Shown piece after piece: positions 1-5,659 of a stretch of DNA of 12,025 bases; position 1 is the stretch's first letter; the number at the start of each line of letters is the position of its first letter. Position numbers and translations under genes: made by a program. The notes beneath the pieces are model-generated. The model was not told where the DNA came from. It made no database searches and worked only from the letters and a program-made list of their open reading frames with translations. The DNA is from DATEPR01 sp036503065 (GTDB taxonomy: Bacteria > Actinomycetota > Actinomycetes > Mycobacteriales > Pseudonocardiaceae): NCBI GenBank assembly GCA_036503065.1, contig DASXXM010000126.1:1-12025 (forward strand), in the 5' to 3' direction.

Positions 1-66
1 TGGCTGATGCGTGTTTCGTCGGGGCGGCAGCCTCGGCCAGATCGCTGTCAGGACCGGAATCCCCAA

Positions 67-82
67 GTGGACGGGTGTCCAC
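67..82 (-). terminator. Possible GC-rich hairpin downstream of the SPFH gene
   Basis: A perfect 6-bp inverted repeat (GTGGAC / GTCCAC) with a 4-nt loop lies 17 nt past the stop codon of the minus-strand SPFH gene. It has no T-tract, so it is not a canonical intrinsic terminator. GC-rich hairpins without U-runs are often proposed as terminators in actinobacteria. The position fits transcript termination or 3'-end protection of the nfeD-SPFH message, but the stem is short and could be chance. Confidence 0.3.
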
Positions 83-98
83 CCACGGCCGGGTGGGG

Positions 99-1343
99 TC
101 AGGACAGTTCGGTCGAGCCGTCGTGCGGTTCGATGCTGGAGGGCGGGGCGGGCGGCACGGTCGGTAGTGGGCCGGTGGTTTCGGCTGCGCTGGGCAGCCC
201 GGCCGGGGTGTGGAGGCCGAGTGGGTGTGGGTTGAGCGGGCTGGGCACTTCGAGCCGGGCGACTGCTTCCGCGGCGGCGACTGCGGCGGCGACGCGGGGA
301 TCGGTTGAGGTGTCGAACCAGCTGGCGATGGAGGCGTCCTCCTCGCCGGAGTCGGTGGCGGCCGCGGGGGCTTCGTACTTGGGGGGTTCGTAGCGGAACA
401 CGCCGTCCTCCCCCGGCGTGCCGAGCATCCGGGCGAACCCTTCGAGGGCTTTGCCGTAGTCGCTTGGTACGAGCCATACCTTGTTCGCGTCGCCCTGTGC
501 CATCTGCGGCAGGGTCTGGAGGTATTGGTAGGCCAGTACTTCTGGGGTGGGTCGGCCGGCTTTGATGGCGGCGAAGACTTTCTCGATGGCTTTGGCCTGG
601 CCCTGGGCCTGGAGGTAGCGGGCGGCGCGTTCACCCTGGGCGCGCAGGATGCGGGACTGGCGTTCGCCTTCCGCGGTGAGGATGGTGGCCTGTTTGGCGC
701 CTTCCGCGGTGAGGATGGCGGCTTGTTTCTGGCCTTCCGCGGTTTTGATGGACGATTCCCGTTGGCCTTCCGCGGTGAGGATCATGGCGCGCTTCTCGCG
801 GTCGGCGCGCATCTGCTTCTCCATGGAGTCCTGGATGGAGGGTGGCGGGTCGATGGCCTTGAGTTCGACGCGGGCGACGCGGATGCCCCAGCGGCCGGTG
901 GCGTCGTCGAGGACGCCGCGGAGTTGTTGGTTGATCTGGTCGCGGGAGGTGAGGGTTTCCTCGAGGCTCATGCCGCCGACGAGGTTACGCAGGGTGGTGG
1001 TGGTGAGTTGTTCGACACCGACGATGTAGTTGGAGATCTCGTAGACGGCGGCCTGGGGGTTGGTGACCTGGAAGTACACGACGGTGTCGATGGAGACGGT
1101 CAGGTTGTCCTGGGTGATCACCGGTTGGGGTGGGAAGGACACGACCTGTTCGCGTAGGTCGATGCGGGCGCGGACGCGGTCGAAGAACGGTGCGAGGAAG
1201 TTCATGCCGGGTGCGGCGGTGTTGCGGTATCGGCCGAGGCGTTCGATCACGGCTGCTTGAGCCTGGGGCACGACCATGACGGATTTGACCGCGACGGTGA
1301 GCACCAGCACGACGAGAACGATGACGATGATGAGCGTGATCAC
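99..1343 (-). CDS. SPFH/band 7 (stomatin/prohibitin-like) membrane protein
   Basis: Membrane-anchored scaffold protein of the stomatin/slipin/QmcA type, expected to oligomerise in the cytoplasmic membrane and organise microdomains with its NfeD partner encoded just upstream. A hydrophobic anchor (about 20 residues rich in I, V and L) is followed by the SPFH domain (roughly residues 30-190; it contains AAVIERLGRY, PGMNFLAPFFD and VYFQVTNP). Next come about six 11-residue repeats of the AEGxxxxxIxT type (roughly 194-253), forming an amphipathic helix or coiled coil, and a Pro/Ala/Ser-rich tail of about 80 residues. The frame opens at a GTG (1355) directly abutting the nfeD stop. However, a GGAGG box sits 5 nt before a second in-frame GTG at 1343, so I place the start there (414 aa). 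The arrangement resembles the M. tuberculosis Rv1487-Rv1488 pair. Family assignment is firm; the cellular role is inferred from family and partner. Confidence 0.93.
   Translation of the reverse strand: MITLIIVIVLVVLVLTVAVKSVMVVPQAQAAVIERLGRYRNTAAPGMNFLAPFFDRVRARIDLREQVVSFPPQPVITQDNLTVSIDTVVYFQVTNPQAAVYEISNYIVGVEQLTTTTLRNLVGGMSLEETLTSRDQINQQLRGVLDDATGRWGIRVARVELKAIDPPPSIQDSMEKQMRADREKRAMILTAEGQRESSIKTAEGQKQAAILTAEGAKQATILTAEGERQSRILRAQGERAARYLQAQGQAKAIEKVFAAIKAGRPTPEVLAYQYLQTLPQMAQGDANKVWLVPSDYGKALEGFARMLGTPGEDGVFRYEPPKYEAPAAATDSGEEDASIASWFDTSTDPRVAAAVAAAEAVARLEVPSPLNPHPLGLHTPAGLPSAAETTGPLPTVPPAPPSSIEPHDGSTELS
601..798 (-). repeat. 33-bp tandem coding repeats (11-residue AEG units) in the SPFH gene
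   Basis: The block CCTTCCGCGGT recurs exactly every 33 bp, beginning at 667, 700, 733 and 766. More diverged units on either side extend the array to about six copies. On the minus strand each unit encodes an 11-residue repeat beginning AEG or AQG and ending in a hydrophobic triplet. Heptad-like helical repeats are usual after SPFH domains, but the near-identical DNA of the central copies suggests recent duplication or a length-variable tract. Confidence 0.75.
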
Positions 1344-1348
1344 GAAAG

Positions 1349-1353
1349 CCTCC
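1349..1353 (-). promoter_or_regulatory. Ribosome binding site deciding the SPFH start
   Basis: GGAGG on the minus strand, 5 nt before the GTG at 1343. It lies inside the first codons of the longer reading frame that opens at the GTG at 1355. The 1355 start has only a weak GGGGCGGA upstream, so the 1343 start is preferred. Confidence 0.55.
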
Positions 1354-1355
1354 AC

Positions 1356-1784
1356 TTACAGTCCGCCCCACACGACGGCGGTGGCGCCCGAGATGTTCAT
1401 GATGGTGACGGACCGGCCCGGTTCTAGCACTTCGGTCTCGTCGTAGGACCGGGCGGACCAGACTTCGCCGTTGATCTTGACCTGGCCGGTGTGGGCGTTC
1501 ACGGTGGCGAGGACCACGGCTTTGCCACCGACGAGGGCGTCGATGTTGGTTTTGACGTGTTCACCCAGGTGCATGTGGCGGACGAGGGCGGGTCGGGCGA
1601 GGGTGATGCCCCCGGCGGCCACGGCGGCGAACACGATGCCGCTGACGAGGGCGCCTGCCCCGATCGAGGCCACGAGGGCCGCGATCAGGGCCGCGCCACC
1701 GAGCATGACCAGGACGAACGCCCCGGAGAGCATTTCGGCTAGCACCAGGATGACCCCGATGATCAGCCACAGCAGCGCGGCCAT
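1356..1784 (-). CDS. NfeD-like membrane protein with OB-fold domain
   Basis: Short NfeD family protein (142 aa), the usual partner of SPFH/stomatin proteins. Three hydrophobic segments (about residues 3-20, 22-40 and 44-63) anchor it in the membrane. Residues about 82-142 form the conserved C-terminal OB-fold, recognisable from VGGKAVV, the GQVKINGEVWSARS block and the final LEPGRSVTIMNISG strand pair. It lacks the ClpP-like protease domain of long NfeD proteins. It starts at ATG 1784, and its TAA stop lies a few bases from the SPFH start, so the two are almost certainly cotranscribed and the products probably act together in the membrane. No strong Shine-Dalgarno is visible (GGA 5 nt upstream). 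The family is clear; the molecular function is known only as scaffold partner. Confidence 0.88.
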   Translation of the reverse strand: MAALLWLIIGVILVLAEMLSGAFVLVMLGGAALIAALVASIGAGALVSGIVFAAVAAGGITLARPALVRHMHLGEHVKTNIDALVGGKAVVLATVNAHTGQVKINGEVWSARSYDETEVLEPGRSVTIMNISGATAVVWGGL

Positions 1785-1853
1785 GTGTCCATCGTGGCAG
1801 AAAGTGATCGCGGTCGCGCAAAGATCTGGCCGGTGTGGTGTGTCTCGTGCATC
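1785..1853 (-). promoter_or_regulatory. Short spacer upstream of nfeD with an operator-like half-site
   Basis: This 69-bp gap separates the permease stop from the nfeD start. It is less GC-rich than the genes and contains AAAGTGAT (1801-1808), identical to the left half of the palindromic region at 4005-4012, about 17 nt upstream of nfeD. I see no convincing -35/-10 pair. Transcription may read through from the ABC transporter genes or start here from a weak promoter. Confidence 0.3.
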
Positions 1854-3050
1854 TCACGCCGCTCGTAGGGCCTGCCGGAGTTTCACGCGGGCTCCGGTGC
1901 GGAGGACGGCGTTGCGGTAGATGCGGGCCGCGAGCCAGATCAGCAGCGGGATGAGTGCCACGACCAGTCCGACGGACACGATCGCCTCCCATGGTGGGAC
2001 GCCACCCATTGCCAGGCGCATCGGCATGGCGGTGGGTGCGAACATCGGGAGGATCGAGAGGACCTCCACGAGGTGGTTGGATGGGTCGCTGGGCAGGATG
2101 GAGATGCTCAGGACGTAGCCGATGACGAGGAAGACCAGCGCCGGCGCGGTGGCGCCGCCGATGTCCTCCTGCCGGGACACCAGGGCACCGAGGCCGGCGA
2201 ACACGACGGCGTACATGAAGAACCCGAGCAGGTACCACACGATCAGCCACGCCACGGTGCCGACCGCGGCGGACACCGAGACGGTGAGGACTTTCGTGGC
2301 CAGGCCGGCGGCGACGCCTGCGGCGCCGATGACGAGGATCTGGATCAGGCCGACCAGTCCGATGCCGGCGACCTTGCCTGCCATGAGCTGCCAGGGGCGG
2401 ATCGTGGCGAGGAGTAGTTCCACGACACGGCTGGACTTCTCCTCCACGACGCCCTGTGCGACGAACTGCCCGTTGAGCATCAGCGAGATGTAGATGAGAA
2501 CACCGGCGATGATGCCCAGTATCAGTTGTTGTGTCTGGTACGGGTAGGGCGCCTGTAGCGGTGTGACGTGCGCGGACGCGCCGGCGGCCTGGGTGAGGAC
2601 GGTGGCGGGATCGCCACCCAGTCGGGTGATCTGTTGGTCCAGCGCGGCCTGTCGGGCCAGGACGTTCAGTGCGTCGCCCAGGTTTTTGTCGATGTTCTTC
2701 TGCACGACGACGTTGATCTGCTGGCCGTTGCCGACCAGGAGCGCGTCCAGGGTGCCGGCGCTGACCTGTTGTTCACCGGTGGCCTGGTCGGTGACGGGCT
2801 GGACGGTGATCTGTTGGCCGATGCTGGTGCCCACGGCGGGCAGTTCGCGGGCGATCGCGGCGTCGGCGGGAAGGTAGCCGACGTGGGTGCCGCTGCTGGC
2901 GCCTGCGAACAGTTTCAGCGCGACGCACAGGCCGACGACGATCACGACCATGACGATGGTGAGGACGCGGTACGCCCGTGACGCGAGGCGGACCTTGATC
3001 TCGCGGCCCGCGATGAGGCGCACCGTGGCCCAGTTGCCCAGCTGGTTCAT
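1854..3050 (-). CDS. ABC-2 type exporter permease (NatB-like)
   Basis: Membrane subunit (398 aa) of an ABC exporter related to the NatB/YhaP class (ABC2_membrane_3 type). The layout is typical. One N-terminal membrane helix (about residues 28-48) is followed by a roughly 135-residue extracytoplasmic domain rich in Q, T and A. About five further hydrophobic helices form the C-terminal half, including the stretches beginning LILGIIAGVLIYISL and LIQILVIGAAGVAAG. The conserved cytoplasmic motif GVVEEKSSRVVELLLATIRP, characteristic of this family, follows the second helix. It starts at ATG 3050, overlapping the TGA of the ATPase gene (ATGA), with a GGGGGT ribosome site 6 nt upstream, so the two are translationally coupled. 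Substrate unknown: relatives export Na+, drugs or peptides, and nothing here decides between them. Confidence 0.92.
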   Translation of the reverse strand: MNQLGNWATVRLIAGREIKVRLASRAYRVLTIVMVVIVVGLCVALKLFAGASSGTHVGYLPADAAIARELPAVGTSIGQQITVQPVTDQATGEQQVSAGTLDALLVGNGQQINVVVQKNIDKNLGDALNVLARQAALDQQITRLGGDPATVLTQAAGASAHVTPLQAPYPYQTQQLILGIIAGVLIYISLMLNGQFVAQGVVEEKSSRVVELLLATIRPWQLMAGKVAGIGLVGLIQILVIGAAGVAAGLATKVLTVSVSAAVGTVAWLIVWYLLGFFMYAVVFAGLGALVSRQEDIGGATAPALVFLVIGYVLSISILPSDPSNHLVEVLSILPMFAPTAMPMRLAMGGVPPWEAIVSVGLVVALIPLLIWLAARIYRNAVLRTGARVKLRQALRAA

Positions 3051-3961
3051 GCCGTTACCCCCTGCTCGTTCACGACGTTGCGGAACAGTTCGGTCAGTGA
3101 TGGGCGGCGGCGCGCGAACTCGCGGACCGGGCCGGTGGCAAGGGCTGCGCGCAGCACGGTCTGGTCGTCGGTGCCCGGTCGCAGTTCCAGCACGGTGCGG
3201 TGGCCCTCGTGGGTGTGGGCGGTGACGCCGGGTAGGTCGGCGGCCCAGTCGGGTGGGGCGGCGGGTGCGTCGATCACGAGTCGTTCGGTGCCGCCGGCGC
3301 GGAGTTCGTCGATGCGGCCGCAGGCGACCATTTCGCCGTCGCGGACGATGCCGACCCGGTCGCAGAGCCGTTCCACCAGGTCGAGTTGGTGGCTGGAGAA
3401 CACGGTGGGGACGCCGTCGGCGCATTTCTCCAGCAGTACCTGGCTCATCACGTCCACGGCGACGGGGTCGAGCCCGGAGAACGGTTCGTCCAGCACGAGG
3501 ATGGACGGGTCGTGCACGAGGGCGGCGGCGAGTTGGACGCGTTGTTGGTTGCCGAGGGACAGTTTCTGGACCTCGTCGTCGCGGCGGGCGGCCACGCCGA
3601 GCCGTTCCAGCCAGGTCTGTACCGACCGGGTGGCGGCTTTGGTGGTCATGCCGTGCAGGCGGGCGAGGTAGACGAGTTGTTCGGCGACCTTCATGCGCGG
3701 GTAGAGGCCGCGTTCCTCGGGCATGTAGCCGATGTGGCGGCGGGTTTCCAGGGTGATCGGTTCGCCTGCCCAGCGGACCTGGCCTGCGTCGGCGGCGAGT
3801 ACGCCGAGTGCGATGCGCATGGTGGTGGTCTTGCCGGCGCCGTTGCTGCCGACGAACCCGAACAGTTCGCCCGGCCGCACCTCGAATGTCATGTCGCGTA
3901 GGGCGACGACGTCGCCGTAGCGTTTGGAGACCTTGTCGATCTCCAGGCCTGCGGTGCTCAC
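3047..3961 (-). CDS. ABC transporter ATP-binding protein (NatA-like)
   Basis: ATPase subunit (304 aa) of the exporter whose permease follows with a 4-nt overlap. Visible motifs are Walker A GSNGAGKTT (residues 38-46), Q-loop region near YMPEERGLYP (79-88), signature LSLGNQQ (134-140), Walker B ILVLDEP (154-160), D-loop SGLDP and switch His191 in SSHQLDL. The LSxGN form of the signature is usual in the NatA-type subfamily rather than a defect. Residues about 215-300 form a C-terminal accessory domain (DUF4162-like). It starts at GTG 3961, supported by a strong GGGGAGG box (3968-3974) with a 6-nt spacer. It is the first gene of the minus-strand block, and its promoter must lie in the spacer shared with the divergent SPFH gene. 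Confidence 0.94.
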   Translation of the reverse strand: MSTAGLEIDKVSKRYGDVVALRDMTFEVRPGELFGFVGSNGAGKTTTMRIALGVLAADAGQVRWAGEPITLETRRHIGYMPEERGLYPRMKVAEQLVYLARLHGMTTKAATRSVQTWLERLGVAARRDDEVQKLSLGNQQRVQLAAALVHDPSILVLDEPFSGLDPVAVDVMSQVLLEKCADGVPTVFSSHQLDLVERLCDRVGIVRDGEMVACGRIDELRAGGTERLVIDAPAAPPDWAADLPGVTAHTHEGHRTVLELRPGTDDQTVLRAALATGPVREFARRRPSLTELFRNVVNEQGVTA

Positions 3962-4006
3962 CTAGTGCCTCCCCTTGTTCGGTGGTCCACGTCCAGCATG
4001 GCATAA

Positions 4007-4018
4007 AGTGATATCACT
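4007..4018. promoter_or_regulatory. Palindromic operator candidate AGTGATATCACT
   Basis: A perfect 12-bp inverted repeat with no spacer, centred at 4012.5, while the intergenic region is centred at 4011.5. It overlaps TAAAGT and abuts TATGCT, both -10-like, so a bound dimer or tetramer would block transcription. The downstream 70-aa RHH protein is the obvious candidate ligand: Arc-type regulators bind short palindromes in their own promoters. Binding is inferred. Confidence 0.55.
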
Positions 4019-4026
4019 ATGCTAGC

Positions 4027-4047
4027 GTTCGAGCAGAACTCGAGAAC
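4027..4047 (+). repeat. Imperfect inverted repeat before the SPFH2 ribosome site
   Basis: GTTCGAG (4027-4033) and CTC-GA-GAAC (4039-4047) can pair over 7 bp with a 2-nt bulge and a 5-nt loop. The repeat lies directly before the AGGA ribosome site (4048-4051) of the SPFH gene. It could be a leader hairpin affecting translation, an accessory protein site, or chance. The AGAAC motif is also directly repeated (4035-4039, 4043-4047). Confidence 0.25.
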
Positions 4048-4061
4048 AGGATGGTGCCACG

Positions 4062-4973
4062 ATGGCCACGACCACCGCGCAGTCCGTTGTAGACATGCCC
4101 ACCCCGACCATGCGGGAACGCACCAATGCCGGCGCGCCCGGCGTGCTCATGCTCGTCGCGTGGGTCGTGATCGGGGTCGTGGCCCTCACCCTGCTGATCA
4201 ACGGGGTCGGCCGCGGTGGTGTCGGCGTGCCGCTGCTCGCGCTGTTGCTCGCCGTCGCGGTGCTCATGCTCACCGGCCTGACCCCGGTCATGCCCGGTCA
4301 GGCCAGGGTGGTGCAGCTGTTCGGGCGGTACGTCGGCACCGCGCGGCAACCGGGGCTGCGCTGGTTCAACCCGTTCACCCGCAGGCGCGCGGTGTCCACC
4401 CGGATCCGCAACCACGAGACCGCCATCGCGAAGGTCAACGACGCCGACGGCAACCCGATCGAGATCGCCGCCGTCCTGGTGTGGCAGGTCGCCGACACCG
4501 CCCGCGCGCTCTACGAGGTCGACGACTTCGTCCAGTTCGTGAACATCCAGGCCGAAACCGCCGTCCGGCACATCGCCACCAGCTACCCGTACGACTCGCA
4601 CGGCGACACCGTGCTGAGCCTGCGCGACAACGCGGGCGAGATCACCGAGAAGCTGTCCGCCGAGATCGGCGACCGGGTCCAGTCCGCGGGCGTGCACATC
4701 GTCGAATCCCGCCTCACGCGACTGGCCTACGCGCCCGAGATCGCGCAGGCCATGCTGCGCCGCCAGCAGGCCGACGCCGTCGTCGCCGCCCGCACCACCA
4801 TCGTCGAGGGCGCCGTCGGCATGGTGCGCCTCGCGCTGAACCGGCTGGACGAGCACAACGTGGTGGAACTGGACGAGGAACGCAAGGCCGCCATGGTGTC
4901 CAACCTGCTCGTCGTGCTGTGCGGGGACCGCGACACCCAGCCCATCGTGAACACCGGCTCCCTGTACCACTGA
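4062..4973 (+). CDS. SPFH domain protein, second type, cotranscribed with an RHH regulator
   Basis: Membrane-anchored SPFH/slipin-like protein (303 aa). A short polar N-terminus is followed by two hydrophobic segments (about residues 27-47 and 54-75). The SPFH domain covers about 75-260, with GQARVVQLFGRYVGTARQPG, WFNPFTRRR, IEIAAVLVWQVADTARA and a C-terminal helix containing APEIAQAMLRRQQADAVV. Unlike the protein encoded at the left edge it has no AEG repeats and no proline-rich tail, so it is a separate subfamily and not a recent duplicate. ATG 4062 is preceded by AGGA 10 nt upstream. Another ATG at 4051 is out of frame. The stop lies 3 nt before the RHH gene, indicating one transcript. The role is probably membrane scaffolding or stress response; the substrate or partner is unknown. 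Confidence 0.92.
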   Translation: MATTTAQSVVDMPTPTMRERTNAGAPGVLMLVAWVVIGVVALTLLINGVGRGGVGVPLLALLLAVAVLMLTGLTPVMPGQARVVQLFGRYVGTARQPGLRWFNPFTRRRAVSTRIRNHETAIAKVNDADGNPIEIAAVLVWQVADTARALYEVDDFVQFVNIQAETAVRHIATSYPYDSHGDTVLSLRDNAGEITEKLSAEIGDRVQSAGVHIVESRLTRLAYAPEIAQAMLRRQQADAVVAARTTIVEGAVGMVRLALNRLDEHNVVELDEERKAAMVSNLLVVLCGDRDTQPIVNTGSLYH

Positions 4974-4976
4974 CCG

Positions 4977-5189
4977 GTGCCCGGCGCGACCGACCGCAAG
5001 GGTGTCCTGCTGCGGCTGGACCCCGCGGTACACGACGCGCTGGCCCGCTGGGCCGGCGACGAACTGCGCAGCACCAACGCGCAGATCGAGTTCCTCCTGC
5101 GCGAGGCACTCACCAGGGCCGGCCGCATGCCCGGCGGCGCCGCCAAGATCCCCAAACGCGGCCGGCCACCCAGAGCCGAGGACGACTGA
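4977..5189 (+). CDS. Small ribbon-helix-helix (Arc/HicB-like) DNA-binding protein
   Basis: This 70-residue protein has the Arc/MetJ fold pattern. Its beta strand is GVLLRLDP (about residues 9-16), helix 1 runs about 17-31, and helix 2 about 32-49 with the STNAQIEFLLREAL signature. A short basic tail (KIPKRGRPPR) could contact the DNA backbone. It is the full length of a minimal RHH repressor, with no fused toxin-binding domain. The GTG start lies 3 nt after the SPFH stop with no Shine-Dalgarno, so translation should be coupled. No toxin gene is adjacent, so a toxin-antitoxin role is unlikely. It more likely autoregulates the SPFH operon through the palindrome at 4007-4018. Fold assignment is strong; the target is inferred. 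Confidence 0.87.
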   Translation: MPGATDRKGVLLRLDPAVHDALARWAGDELRSTNAQIEFLLREALTRAGRMPGGAAKIPKRGRPPRAEDD

Positions 5190-5197
5190 GGCGCCTC
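5188..5197. repeat. 10-bp perfect palindrome at the end of the RHH gene
   Basis: GAGGCGCCTC spans the TGA stop of the RHH gene. It has no loop, so it is not a convincing terminator. It could be a protein site or chance in GC-rich DNA. Confidence 0.2.
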
Positions 5198-5251
5198 GCC
5201 CACCGAAAACACACTCACGCGCACCACGCCGCGATCGGCAGCATTCGGGGC

Positions 5252-5643
5252 ATGTTCACCGACAAGCCCACCCTGACCGGGGAACTCGTCGTGCTGCGGC
5301 CGGTCACCGCCGACTACACCGACGACGTGATGGCATCCCTGGCCGACGAGGAGAGCCTGCGCCTCACCGGCACCCACCGGCGGTTCACCACCGAACACGT
5401 CCGCCGGTTCCTCGCCGCGCAGGCCGGGCACGACGACCGGGTCGACCTCGTCGTCATCGAACGCGCCAGCAACGCCTACGCAGGCGAGGTCGTCCTCAAC
5501 GACCTGGACACCGACAACCTGTCGTGCAACTTCCGGATCGCACTGACCGGCCGGTTCACCGACCGCGGGCTGGGCACCGAAGCCACCCGGCCATCCTCGC
5601 CGACGAATGGGCCGCCCACCGCGTCACGGCCAACGCTCGTTGA
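5252..5643 (+). pseudogene. Broken GNAT acetyltransferase (RimJ/RimL type)
   Basis: From ATG 5252 the frame reads as a GNAT N-acetyltransferase for 113 codons. It opens with the LTGELVVLRPVTADYTDD block, continues with YAGEVVLNDLDTDNLSCNFR, and reaches the acetyl-CoA loop at RGLGTEATR. At about 5590 the frame then runs into unrelated residues. In another frame, from 5590 to the TGA at 5641, the next GNAT helix and strand appear (AILADEWAAHRVTANAR; HRV is typical at this point). This marks a frameshift near 5588-5592, and the gene then stops about 50 residues short of the usual 170-190 aa. Loss of the C-terminal third should abolish activity. The 62-bp gap upstream has no clear ribosome site. 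A sequencing error could explain the frameshift but not the missing end. Confidence 0.72.
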
Positions 5644-5659
5644 CCCCGCTCGTTTGAGC

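Larger units (their letters stand above)
3962..4061. promoter_or_regulatory. Divergent intergenic control region, exporter / SPFH-RHH
   Basis: This 100-bp spacer between the divergent ABC ATPase and SPFH genes holds the most AT-rich stretch noticed in the window (4001-4024 has 8 G/C out of 24). It includes a perfect palindrome at 4007-4018, a 6-bp palindrome GCTAGC at 4021-4026 and -10-like hexamers. On the plus strand these are TAAAGT (4004-4009) and TATGCT (4018-4023); on the minus strand TAGCAT (4024-4019). No consensus -35 is clear in either direction. Both divergent promoters plausibly overlap the palindrome. Confidence 0.6.

Noticed and set aside
1854..4004. A single 716-residue frame covering the permease and the reverse-strand ATPase region
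   Set aside because: Only the part from ATG 3050 is permease-like; the upstream half is an Arg/Pro/Gly-rich out-of-frame reading of the ATPase gene. The ATGA overlap and ribosome site define the true start.
4977..5189. Toxin-antitoxin antitoxin (HicB-like) interpretation of the RHH gene
   Set aside because: No toxin-sized partner is next to it: the upstream gene is a full SPFH membrane protein and the downstream gene is a GNAT of RimJ/RimL type, not the small TacT-like toxin class, and is broken.
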